61,249 nucleotides of DNA, from contig CAJVPJ010000038.1 in the NCBI GenBank assembly GCA_910592205.1, positions 1-61,249 of the forward strand. Reading direction: 5' to 3'. Shown here piece by piece: positions 33,070-44,228 of this stretch. This stretch comes from Paraglomus occultum. Its lineage: Eukaryota; Glomeromycota; Glomeromycetes; Paraglomerales; Paraglomeraceae. The translations under genes were made by a program, and so were the position numbers. How positions within the stretch are numbered: the stretch's first letter is position 1; the number at the start of each line of letters is the position of its first letter. Below the pieces are notes generated by a model. That model searched no databases, was not told the origin of the DNA, and worked only from the letters and a program-made list of their open reading frames with translations.

Positions 33070-34207
33070 AATTAAGTCTTAACTGTGCGCTTTGCGTTTG
33101 TCTGGATGCGCGTCCCTCTGGTGGAATTCGGAGAGGACTTGCAAGCAAAAAAATATCCGCAAGTTTTTAGCATGGGAACAGGAGACGTATTACACGCATC
33201 ACTCCGATGCTTGAAGTTACACAAAGAAATCCCACGCGCCCGACAATAGAAATCTCGTAACGGTAACTCATCATCAGCAAGATATATTTAGCTCTAATCA
33301 TGAGAAAAGAACTCCAGTGCGCACATGATAATTTGATCACATGAACAGAGTATGAGGAAGAGAAAAAGTTTCAATAATACTAATGTCCATCAGCTCATTA
33401 ATAACATGGTAGATATGAGGTGAGGGCGCATCGCAGAGATCACGCAGGATAATGAAAATGATTGGGCGGCAGATTATGGCCGGGAATATATCCGACCCCG
33501 ATAGTGATTGACTCCCCTTTCTTCAAAGACTATGTCTATATTACGACAAGATGTCAAATTTATTTAATATTACGGCATCCCGGCGTTAAGGATGTTGCCA
33601 GGGAATTTAAAGCATTAAAAAAAAAATAATTATAAGATAAAAAAGACAGAATTCTAAAGATCTAATACGTTTTCTGTCGCTGAAGTAGTAATTTAAATAA
33701 GTCCAATAATAACTATTAAAAATAATTATAGAATTACGAACGGTATAGTTAAATCTAAGTATTGATGAAGGAATGCATGCGAATGTACATATCTTGTAAG
33801 GCTCGATTATACATGTCTTCTTGCCAATTGATATCGTTTTGCTCAAAAGGTTCCTTCCACATCGGGTTGTCAGCTGTTCGCCAAACGATTTTGTTGACAA
33901 TTCAGACGTTCAAAAGCTTCCATGTGACGTGCAAGATCTAGATGTGATGAACTTTTGCTGACTGACATTACTGACATACGAATAACAGACTCGTTTCATC
34001 GTCTTGGTCCATCGTTGGGAGATTTCTGACATCGTATCAGGCCGTCAATACTCCATGTAAACTAGGCGAGAGCAGTGGATTGACTCGATCGAGCTAGCAA
34101 TGGGGATCTTTGTGCTACTCCATTCGTTTGCGCGTTGAGAGAATGTACACACCAGGTGTAGGAGTTTGTTGCTTAAATTAAAAAATCGCATACGTACTAC
34201 TCTTCCG
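33070..34207. other. Intergenic region
   Basis: Separates the hydrolase promoter from the 3' end of the next minus-strand gene. No convincing coding segment was seen. Confidence 0.45.
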
Positions 34208-34868
34208 TCAATCCAAATAACTATCTTGAAATTTCAACGTCTCCCCTGCACCATAATTCAACGTCTCCCCTGCAGTATAACTCAACCCTCTTGCATGCTT
34301 AACCTCACGCTTTCCGTAGATAGATGATAACTTGCCACTGCTCGCACTGCGTCTATGTGCTGCATAATTATCTATATCAGCCGAATCAACAGTTGAAACG
34401 CTTGATGCAGTCGATAATTTACGCCTTGCTCGAAAGTCACCAGCGTTACCGAATGCAAGTTTATCGTATGAGACGCTGTGCGTAGAAAAGTGCCGAGAGT
34501 TCTTCCGAGAATGAGGTAAAGATCGGAAAGGACTGACAGAAGCAGGAGGAGGGGAAGACGATCTCTCGGCTGCATATTCAGGCAAGCCGGCCAGTTCGCG
34601 AAAAAAGTTGTTGTCCTCGAGAAAGAGGTACCAGAATAAACGCCAGGCTAGAAACGAAAGGATCGTGTTAGCATGGCATGCATGGAAAGCTCGAATGTGA
34701 GTTGCCTTATCTAATAAAGACTTTGCTGCTACTGTGATCTCGCTGGGTCTTACCAAGTTTTATTCCTACTATGATGGCTGTTATTGTAAGCACTATGACT
34801 GCTATGACTTTAAATGCTTCAATTACCACCGAGTCCGTCTCGTTGAATAAATCTATGACTGCCCGCAT
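34208..34868 (-). CDS. Small single-pass membrane protein, unknown function
   Basis: Two exons, 34868-34754 and 34647-34208, with a 106-bp GT-AG intron (donor GTAAGA, acceptor TTCTAG, phase 1), give 184 residues. The N terminus (MRAVIDLFNETDSVVIEAFK) is followed by a hydrophobic helix (VIAVIVLTITAIIVGIKL) and an aromatic stretch WRLFWYLFLEDNNFF. The rest is Ser/Arg-rich and probably disordered (SSSPPPASVSPF; RKLSTASSVSTVDSADI), with phosphorylatable patches and a short repeat, YTAGETLNYGAGETLKF. Using only the downstream open frame would lose the membrane segment. I do not recognise the family. Confidence 0.65.
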
Positions 34869-35937
34869 TATTAACGTTCTATTGAATTGACTTTAGTCGA
34901 GATGAATTTATAACCAGCGTCAGGTGATACGAATGACCAATTCCATTCATTGCGTATTCGTGCTACATGCAATGCATTATCAAATTGATAATCAAAGACC
35001 TTAGTTATTATACTAATGTCCAAAACCAGCATTTTTAATGCATTACCGAAGATGAACCAGAATAATATATAATGTAATAGACTGTGGAACCGTTTAATGA
35101 AGCAAGGGGATGTCTTTTTTTGTTTGACCGCCCATTTGACCCTTTTCGAATACTCTGACAAAAAAGACCCCTTGAGGCATTTAATCGTATAAGTGGACAT
35201 TCTGATGCTGGAAAGCTTTGCATATGGGACATGGCGGAATACTTTTTGGCATACGTCATTGAACATACGCATTGAAACATACGGCGTTGACATACGGCAT
35301 TGACATACGGCGTTGACATACCGACATTGATTTATAAGCACGGGTATTTTGGAATTGAACTATGCATTTAAATAGGATTGGGTGATAGCGGTAATACAAG
35401 TATTACTGTCACTAGAAGTTTTTACCACAGTTCAATGAACGAGACAGCATGCCAAACAAAACCATAGTATACATGTGTCGAGTCAAACACGCGGTAATTC
35501 CAAACCGACAAGTCCATTTCACTACTTGCAAATATAGTTATTTAAATCCAATATATTCGGAAAATCCCCATACACTTTCCTTATTAATTAATAGAATGAT
35601 GATCTACGTCGTCTAATTAAAATATTAACTTTTGGTGTAACTACAAATCAATCACGCGGCAATAAAAACCAAGAAGAAAGCAAGTTAATACTCCAAACAA
35701 GAATTTGCCTGTTAATGTAAGCATCCTTACAAAGCAATTATTGTGATTGGTGGAAATTGATAGAATTTGGTTTTGGTTAACAGCATTTGTTATGGCGCTG
35801 TGAGTGCTTTATAATAAAATCTTTGTTCTGCACGTTAATAATTTCTCTCATGCCTGCAAGCACGCATAAACTGAAAAAGGAATAACTTATATAGATTTGA
35901 ATAGAGCCTAAGATTCTCCTCAGATATATTGATCTGT
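34869..35937. other. Intergenic region with a 13-bp tandem repeat
   Basis: No gene was recognised. At 35258-35328 a CGTTGACATACGG-type 13-bp unit is repeated about five times with small changes. The open frames at 34871-35341 on the minus strand run through this repeat and are not supported. Confidence 0.5.
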
Positions 35938-36472
35938 CTAAACGATAGCATATAATTTATAGTAATCGCATGCCAAGCCATCATATATTTGCACACATTG
36001 CTGCTGGGCAAGAGGAGACACCAACAGCGGTATCTCAAAAGAAGAGTCAAACGTAATTTTTTTGTCTTCTGGAACAAGGACTAGCAACCAAAACCAGCTT
36101 TCGTAGTGGACAGGCAATAAGGACATCTCAAGCCCACTAGGATCACAGTAGCAACCATAGGCTTCGATTTGGTAAGAATAACTCTCGCATTTTTATATTT
36201 AGAAACCGAAAGCACACAGATGATAGATATTTCACGTATTAAAGACGTAAATATCGTGTTAACCTTTTTGTCCGACAGAGCAACTTTTCTGAGCAGCAAA
36301 AGAGTCCAAACTTTATTGCATAAGAATTCGGTACTCCCCGATCCTTGATTAATGATTTGCTGCTATTTCCCGATAATCGCAGTATGATTGTACTTGCCCA
36401 ATAACACTGTTACTATAAGCTTTATAAACTTTCATCTGCAATGCAAATCGACAATACCGAAAATAGGACCAT
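35938..36472 (-). pseudogene. Probable decayed secreted-protein gene
   Basis: A putative signal peptide (MVLFSVLSICIADESL, from 36472) is followed within 60 bp, in another frame, by VIGQVQSYCDYREIAANH and in-frame stops. After a possible GT-AG intron (donor GTTAAC near 36265, acceptor GCGAG near 36189) a clean stretch reads YQIEAYGCYCDPSGLEMSLL, then WFWLLVLVPEDKKITFDSSF and AQQQCVQIYDGLACDYYKLY before a stop at 35938. The pieces look like one secreted protein with several disabling changes in the first half. No family recognised. Confidence 0.3.
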
Positions 36473-36682
36473 TATAATAATACTTACTCCACATCTTAGC
36501 GTAAAGAATTTTCCTGCGATCACATGGTTAACGTACCGTGTAACATTTGCAGGTGACATGCAACCTCGCCCGAATGAATATATAGTTTTTTCCACAACAC
36601 TATTTTTTGTCAAATCTCTCGGCTCTAGAATTCTCTTGGATACAGTACTAACCTAACAAAAGGACGTAATAGATTAAAAAAC

Positions 36683-38650
36683 ATGGCAGTGGTGGAAGAG
36701 CCCTTCATCAACAATACAGCCGGCCAGGGCCGTCAAGATTCGACAACCTCACAGAAGATACCCAGAACAAAACCAATAAAGAATGACGCTACACCTCCAC
36801 AACAAGAAGATGAATACCTCCGTGTTACCGTCACTTCGCTCGACAGGACCAAGCGCGACCCTATTTTTAAGCTGAAAGCTACTGTATGTAGACTTCATTC
36901 GTCCGGCACGAGCCCTAAACCCCCAGTACATTCCTTTATTAATAATTATGGAATCTAATTTTATAGACGAATATGTCCAAATTTAAACAGAAAACATACC
37001 AACTTGTAGAGAGAACATATACCGAGTTTGAGAGATTGTATGATTCGATGACATACGCTAATCCGGAATGTATAGTGCCGGCACTACCTTCGCCTGCAAG
37101 CAGTTTTGCAGCATCCGATGAGGATGAACGGAGAGTGAAGCGTTCGGTACAGCAATGGTTGAACAGGATAGCGTCAAATCCCATCTTAAGACATGATGAG
37201 GAATTGAGATCATTTGTCGAGACTAGCTTTACGGTATGAATCCGAGAGAGCCTTAAAGGCGTCTACTAGTTGTTGTCTGGGCGGGAAGATCAATGTATTG
37301 CCAAAATGTATTGTCGGATAGGGTGTATGCGTTTGTAATCTATGGCGTAATATTGATGCACAAATTGAGTGCATTGGATAGGCTGATTTGATAACTAACC
37401 ATTTTTGGTTGAATTTTTTTTATATGTAGTTTATTCCCACAAGTAAGCCGCGTAAGAGATCAAGCGGATTCAGGCTAAAATTCTCCACGCGCACTGTACA
37501 AGACGATGATCATGTGTTAACTAATGCTAAGGCAGTCGCTACAGTGTTGGAAGGTTATATGCTCGAGAGCACAAAGGCCGTGCAAAAGCTAGCCAAATCC
37601 CGCAAATGTGTGTAGATTGACGCCAGGCAAAGAAACAATCGTAAATGCTTTTGGTGGATTATTGTTTCGGTTACAATTCTACCCACTAACGATTAACAAT
37701 TTTCATGATTATCCATAGCTATGGCCGTGTGCAATACTGATTTGGGCATGAAGGCTATCACGTTCGCAACATCGGAGCAGCACCCACCACTTTCGAGGTA
37801 CGTTTAGTGCGCATAATCAACATTCGCGGCGGTATTGTCTTGTTTTTAATGATATGAATATGTTATTCCAGTGGATTCCGTAAGCTCGGTAAAATGCTTC
37901 AATCAATTGCTGAACTACAACACGCACAAGCATCAGTGGAGGTTGCAATCCTAGGTGATTTCTTTGCATATTACGCGATTAATGCCCGTGTCGTAAAGGT
38001 ACATAATAAGTTACTCCTCTTTATATTAAAAAGAGAATTGCACGTATTTTAGTTTGTTGCTGCGTTCGATTCGTCACATGTATGTTAACGATAATATTGT
38101 TACAGGAAACGCTTTCAAACCGTATACGTATAACGACCGAGTATGAAACCGCAAAGAAAAATACCATAAGTAAACGTCGATATATTGAGCGTTTAAAGGC
38201 GTCAACTTCTATCAAACCTGAGCGAGTCGACGACGCTTTGGAAGATTTGGAATACGTATAGTATCCACGTTTGTCATGCAACGAAATTGCTTTCATGAAC
38301 AGCACAGCTCCCCTATTTACATGTGCCTTAAATTTTTGCTACTTTCCATACAGGCTAAATCGTACGAGGAAAACCTCGGCGCTCGCTTAATACACGTGAC
38401 CAAAAATCTCCACAATGAGCTCACTGTTTATGAAGAAAATCGCACACAGGATTTCCTGAACGTGTTCAAAGAATTTGCAAAGAAACAGATCCTATATGAG
38501 AAACAACAGCTCAAAGCATGGGAGGACTTGAGACCGGATATCAACGCTATTACGAAGAAAAGTATGCGAGTGCATGCGCTGGGTGATGAAGATCTGAATC
38601 CAAGAGCAGTTGCTGAACGATTGAGTACTTACACGTCGAGCTTGAGATAA
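36683..38650 (+). CDS. VPS17: Sorting nexin Vps17-like (PX-BAR) retromer subunit
   Basis: A PX-BAR sorting nexin resembling fungal Vps17, which pairs with Vps5 to tubulate endosomal membrane for retromer-dependent retrieval. Seven exons: 36683-36883, 36967-37233, 37430-37607, 37719-37797, 37872-37998, 38106-38255 and 38354-38650. They sum to 1299 bp (432 residues) with all phases matching. The PX domain spans about residues 45-160 (RVTVTSLDRTKRDPIFKLKA; YQLVERTYTEFERLYDSM; CIVPALPSPASSF; SNPILRHDEELRSFVE). The BAR region follows (GFRKLGKMLQSIAELQHAQA, then long charged helices to the C terminus). The PX segment lacks the usual RR-Y phosphoinositide pocket pattern, in line with Vps17 rather than Vps5, a judgement from memory. 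Convergent with the thymidylate kinase gene. Confidence 0.87.
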
Positions 38651-38953
38651 GCCAGGGAAATGCGAATTCTGTATTGGGTCTTGTTTTTGAATTTTGCCGA
38701 TACACAGACAATTTTTTACTGTTTGGCACATTTTATATTTTAATGTTTGGGAATTTGATACTATAGACAGTTTACAATTTAGCAGTAATCATTATCTTTG
38801 GATATTAATATTTATCAATTTTTACGTTAATGTTCTTGAGGGTTGGTACAAAACCGGGGTTTTTATACTGTATCACAATACAGCATCATCTTGCCGCCTC
38901 TGGCCATTAAGCCAGCCCGCTCTTCCGCCATCGCTCCTTCTATATTCACTTAC

Positions 38954-40019
38954 TTAGTCATCAGACTTCCACAAGTCTTTGAGCGGCAACGTGGCGCATT
39001 TTTTAATAGTTTCAATGGCAATTGCCACAAGTTCTCTATGGATCTCATCTATAGTCTTTCGAGCGTCTATAATCTAATCATGGATATTTCTTATAAATAA
39101 ATATGTACTTTTTCAAATTGTTTTGCTTTTCTGAAGTTCACACCCCCTCCTTTACAAAGTTTGAACATCACTTACTTTCATATCATCATGTTTCATATCC
39201 AGAAATTGACTTCTAACGTTCCTTTGGAAATCTTCCTTCTCATACCTTTCGTCGCCAAAACCTGCTCTCTTTCCTGCCTCGCAGATGGGTAAATCCAGGA
39301 AAAGCGTGATATCTGGAGCAAGGAGACCTACATCTGATGATTTACACCAAGAAAAGTCTAGACCCTTTTAACGGGGTTTGATGATAATAAGTTTGGCAAT
39401 GATAAAGCTGAACAGAGATGGGATGCAGCGTGACTGTTACAAAATGATGAGGCATACCTTGGCTGCCGAAAATGCAATACCGGAATAAGCATATCTTTCT
39501 ACAACTATTGATGTACCACTGGCAGAGCAAACTAATTTTAGACGAACAGAAAATCGAGAAGTAAATGAACTCGGAACTTTTACCTTGACAAATATTTTTT
39601 CATCGTTGCCCTGAAATGACAATAAAAAGAACGATCAGTTTCGGAAAATACGTGTGTGAACGGCATGTGTTATAACAATCTTTTAATCTTACATGCACTC
39701 CCATCTATTTGCCGAAAATAACAAATGTACAGCATGGTCATCCAATTCCTGTGTCGACTTTAGATACGCGTCTATCATCTTTCCGATTGGCGTTGTCCTG
39801 TCTTTTTATATGGCCTTGTCAGAATTCTCAAGTCTTTACCATTATAATAATTGGGTCGGCAAAATTCCTACCAGGAAATCTCATGTGCTCAACTCGACAT
39901 CCTCGAGCTTTTAACTGTCGAACAAGTTTCGCAGCTTGCGTGCTTTTCCCGGATCGATCGCACCCCTCGAGAAGGATAAAGGCACCACGGCGAAGAGGTT
40001 GTAGAGGACCGTTGGTCAT
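38954..40019 (-). CDS. CDC8: Thymidylate kinase (dTMP kinase)
   Basis: Phosphorylates dTMP to dTDP in dTTP synthesis. Six exons: 40019-39872, 39801-39693, 39610-39584, 39518-39458, 39364-39176 and 39073-38954. They sum to 654 bp (217 residues, the length of yeast Cdc8), with consistent phases. Motifs are the P-loop [10 protein letters not shown] (residues 18-27), [16 protein letters not shown] across the first junction, [30 protein letters not shown] (usual DRY reads ERY here), [20 protein letters not shown] and a C-terminal [13 protein letters not shown]. One exon is only 27 bp. The start was chosen because the upstream part of the open frame is unrelated leader sequence. Convergent with VPS17, with 303 bp between the stops. 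Confidence 0.92.
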
Positions 40020-40530
40020 ATTTTTATAAGTATTCGCAAGTTGTGTTGGTAAGCGTATTCGCAATCGTGTTGGAAAAGAGTAGTTGGTTGTATGCAACGC
40101 GTAAATTGGCAACAAATTCCAATTATTGTAAGCGTGTAACATATAGTTTGCTAAATATAGTAATGTTATCCTTTCTGATTTGGGCATTGGTAATAACAAT
40201 AAATAATAATATGAAGTAAACAAACTTTTAACGGCAACGTGATACATGTTTGCTATCATTAACAAAGATAAGGAAACATCATGTATCGAAATCGGTCTAT
40301 CCGATTGACGGAATAGTCAAATACGCAAGCTTAATATTAATTATAATCTCTCAAAGTTTACGGATTACTTTTATTTAAGTACATTATGTAATTGCTCCGA
40401 ATTTTTAAATTTATAATTAGTATCCTATTATTACAATGAACATACATCAACCGTTAATAGCTAATGAAATACAAATAAATAAGATTACATTATGGACAAT
40501 ATGATCCAAAGATAAAGAGATGCCAATCCT
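40020..40530. other. Spacer between thymidylate kinase and alcohol oxidase
   Basis: AT-rich 0.5 kb holding the 5' flank of the kinase gene and the 3' flank of the oxidase gene; both are transcribed leftwards. Nothing else seen. Confidence 0.5.
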
Positions 40531-43219
40531 TTAAAATGTAAAGGTTCTATTTGCGATGCGCATAGTATACGACCTTCTCTTTTCGTGTCGTGCGGTTACT
40601 GCAGATTTCACCTAAATAATAAAAACGTTTCGCATGTTATAACTTTGTTGGCATTAAAACTGAAAATACAAACATTCTCCATCTCAACGTACCTGTGAAG
40701 AGCTTCCAGTAATGATGTGCTTTGCGATATAATATGCACTGCTCATTATGGTAATCTTGACGAAAATGACAATTAACTGTGGGTCAGTATCTGACGTGTT
40801 TGTAATTTTTTGGAATAATTCAAACGTTTCTCACCATGGGATTAATACCAACTGCAGTAGGAAACACACTCGCATCTGCCACATAAAGATTTTCCACTTC
40901 CCACGTTTCTCCATCTGGATTGACGACCGATGTTACTGGATCCACACCCATTCGGCTATAGACAGTTTTGGAGTTGTAATCATTCAGCGACTTTCTCGGT
41001 TAAAAAAAAAAAGAAAAAAGAGTAATAATGGTACGCTGAGGCAAATAATAAAATATAAATATACATTTTCATTCGCACTCAGCGTGCCAGTATATATACG
41101 GGACTCACTGCCGAAACACCATCGAAACATACCATGATCCCATCTGATGAGAACTTCCGATATTACACGCGTTGGCAACAAATCCTGCCTTTCTGACTTT
41201 ACCCAAGTACTTGGTAAGCTCTGGATCGTTGAATGCGTCCTTTGCAGACGGTGCAAATTCTCCAACATTATTTTGGCAAGTGCCAATTCTTGATGCTCCA
41301 GCGGCCACAAGAATCTTTAGAGCAGCTACAACTCCTTCCGTCATGCTTTTAGCATCATGTTGTGAGAGAGTATATTGGATGGCTGGCATGTCATCGGCGT
41401 CACACACAATCTTACCACCATCCCTGTCTCGTACAATGACAATGAGTGGAACTATGTGATTATACTCGGTCATGAATTGCTTGTGTTGTAATGAAGACCT
41501 CCATGGAAAGCTGACGGATACAAATGCCGGATGGAGACTGCCAACCTCGATTTTCGCTCCATAATGGTTTCCATCAGTGTTCTCAGCAACGCTTGAAATC
41601 TAGAAAATATAAAAAGAGGGTTAGTTGATATTCAACGAATCTCTATTCTGCATCACAAGTATACTTACTGTAGTGAGAATAGTTCCAGTATACGTCTTTA
41701 TATCTTTTCCAGGAAAGACACCATAAACACAGGCAGTAGGATGACAGAAAAAGTTCCTTCCTATGTTACGATTCTTCAACCCACTTCTGAGCAACAATGC
41801 TGGACTGTGGATGGCACCAGCGGCAACAATTACTTTCTTGCAATGAACGCGCAACGTACGATTCCCGCATACTATTGCTTGAACACCATACACTTTTGAT
41901 TTGTCCTTGTCTTTCTCAACGAGGATTTTCTGAACAAAACAATCTTGCACAAACTGAGCCCCATAATCTCTTGCATCCTGTAACCAAGTTTGTACAGAAC
42001 CCTGCTTTTCGCCGTACTTGCAGCCAAACCCGCACCAACCGCACTGATGTGGGCGATCAGCAGAATTTTGGGGAACACTTTCACAAGGATAACCAAGTTT
42101 TTTACAACCATCTACGAGAATCTTGTTGCTGCTGTTATGAACTATGTTTCGACTCGTCACTCCAAGTCGGGATAATACCATGTTCATAGACCTGCGATAC
42201 TCGTCTGTTAGAAAATAGCCCAGTCCCTTGCTTGCCCATTCTTCGCGAACAAAATGTTGCGGCTAATATGAAAGAGTGACACCGTCATTAAAGGCCTGAA
42301 TTCGACTAGAGTCAATGATCAAACTTGGGAAACCATTATTACTTACCTTCAAACAGGCTGACCAATTAATTGTTGTCCCCCCGCCAAATGTAGAGCCAGC
42401 CAAATAACTCACACTTCCATCTTCCGACGAAAGCCATGAACTCTGTTCGTATAAACAGTTTGCGGCATCCATTTGTTCGAGAGTGAGATCTTTTGGTTGG
42501 TAGTATTTACCCTTTTCGAGAACGAGAACCTTGTAACCGGCTTTTGCCAATTCTGCTGCAGTGACTCCGCCGCCGGCACCTGACCCAATAATGACAACGT
42601 CAATCTCATTCTCACCTTCGCGTGGTAAGTCGAGACCTTCGTGTGGGATTTCCATAAATTTGAATTCAGGAGACGTTCGGTCGTCATAATTTATGTAACT
42701 AGCGTCTGGGTCCGGCCCAGGGTATCCGATTGCAGGATAAAACTTCCGAGCATCTAGCCAGAATGCGCTACATATGAGTGTAAGCAATGTGCGAAATGCT
42801 TGTCTTTCAATGACGAATGTGCTCGTTGCCCATCTATTGAGTACGGCTTCTCGTTGCTTCTGGGTCAGTTCGTAAAAGGGTTTGCCGAATCCCGTTAGTA
42901 TGCGAGCAGTTCTTGGTTTCGATAGGTTGCGTAGTAGTTTCTTTAATTCCGCGACTTTTTTTGGTCTGACGACAGTGTTTATGCGAGTGACGAGTTTTTC
43001 GATAAATTCTTCATCGGCGCCTAGATCATAGTTGCCGAATTCCTGGACGTCAGTAGTATTCGTAATGAGCACCTTGCTGTCAACGGTTGAGAGAATATCT
43101 AATTCGTCCTCTTCCAGTTTACCGATGAATGTGCTGCACAAAGCAGAGAGCACACGTAAATGTTTATCTTCTGCGATGAGAACGGAGCTAGCAATCGAGG
43201 CTGAATCTTTGTCTGACAT
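40531..43219 (-). CDS. Long-chain fatty alcohol oxidase (GMC oxidoreductase)
   Basis: A flavoprotein that probably oxidises long-chain fatty alcohols to aldehydes. Six exons: 43219-42347, 42262-41669, 41599-41133, 40955-40835, 40755-40693 and 40611-40531. They sum to 2199 bp (732 residues), with matching phases. The N-terminal region (residues 1-200; LTGFGKPFYELTQKQREAVL, GYPGPD) is typical of fatty alcohol oxidases rather than short GMC enzymes. The FAD-binding motif VVIIGSGAGGGVTAAELA is at about 208-225; STFGGGTTINWSACLK, QCGWCGFGCKYGEKQG and VIVAAGAIHSPALLLRSG follow. The C-terminal GMC motif runs over an intron: HQMGSCRMG, then NLYVADASVFPTAVGINPM. The last exon, ending NRTFTF, is the least certain. 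Usually a peroxisomal or ER membrane enzyme; no targeting signal is obvious. Confidence 0.9.
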
Positions 43220-44055
43220 GTCTGGTGACAGAAGATGGTATTATTGATGCAAAACACAGGTGCAAGTGAACGGGACAGTATTTATGTAACATTTGGACGT
43301 TCGTTTCTGTATAGAGGAAGGAGCATAATGTTAATCGGCAACACGGTACGAAGCCAGTTATGTCTATCATGAACCGATACCAGAACTTATTTAATACTAG
43401 TGCAGTTGATGATACCGATCCAAAATTCATCCTGAGCAGTAAGCTTGAATGGGCCCATTGCTATTACATAGTCATCATCAGATCTGGGTAATGAAAAGTA
43501 CGCTAGTCCTTAAACCAAAACCTTATTATGACGACTATTTTAGGCATTCTTACGTGACGATAGTTTTCCACATTGTGAAACGAGATTGGCCCAAATCGCC
43601 GATCTGCTGGTGAAACACGTGAAGAAACCGTCTTCTGAAACGGCGTGCTGCTCGAGTAATGTAGTATATGGAAAACAATTGCTATTTCTGTTTTCTGTGG
43701 AAAATCCTGATACAGCTATTACTCTTATTTGGTACTACGTGTGTTTCTTAACTCGCAATAGTTTTTAGTTTCAGCTTTTCCTTTGGGAAACCGCATCTTG
43801 TCCATATATTATAGTTTAGAGATAAAAAATTTATCAAACCACAAAATAATGTATATTGTAGAATGCCTTCAAATTTTATTTGCTAATAGGATATCTCGGT
43901 CAAAAGTTGCAAAGTTTTATATTATTATAATTATAATATCGCAAAGTTAGAGCGTAAACATATTAACGCAAAAAGGAACAGCTTGCTTTCAAATTTTTTT
44001 AATTCTTCATTACGTTTAAGGTTAATTGCAGCATTATTTGCTCTTAGCTTGCAAC
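43220..44055. other. Upstream region of the oxidase gene with a coding-like fragment
   Basis: Mostly promoter and AT-rich spacer. A plus-strand stretch around 43560-43690 reads ETRLAQIADLLVKHVKKPSS, then GKQLLFLFSVENPD, which looks coding-like, but no start, splice partner or family was recognised. It may be an exon remnant. Confidence 0.35.
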
Positions 44056-44057
44056 TA

Positions 44058-44226
44058 CAGTCAACTCTCTTTATAATGACCGCATTGGGCTGGGCAAAAT
44101 TGGTCGTTATATGCAGCGTAGTACATATAATAAATTATATAACGATTTTGAAAACGGGCAGAGCACAGGCGCTCGTTATAAGGCACCGGTCGTTATAAAA
44201 AAGGTCGCTATAAAGAGAGTTGACTG
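44058..44226. mobile_element. 169-bp MITE with pogo/Tigger-like terminal inverted repeats
   Basis: CAGTCAACTCTCTTTATAAT at the left end and its near reverse complement (GCTATAAAGAGAGTTGACTG) at the right end define the element. TA dinucleotides flank it on both sides (44056-44057 and 44227-44228). Internal GGTCGTTATA motifs recur in both orientations. It codes for nothing. The ends resemble pogo/Tigger elements of the Tc1/mariner superfamily, whose transposase could have mobilised it. Confidence 0.85.
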
Positions 44227-44228
44227 TA

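Noticed and set aside
34871-35341. 156-residue minus-strand frame
   Set aside because: It runs through the 13-bp tandem repeat at 35258-35328, and the remainder shows no coding pattern.
36749-37184. Minus-strand frames opposite the first VPS17 exons
   Set aside because: Antisense shadows; the plus strand gives a continuous PX domain through matched splice sites.
39693-40029. Plus-strand frames opposite the thymidylate kinase gene
   Set aside because: Antisense to well-defined kinase exons; no independent coding evidence.
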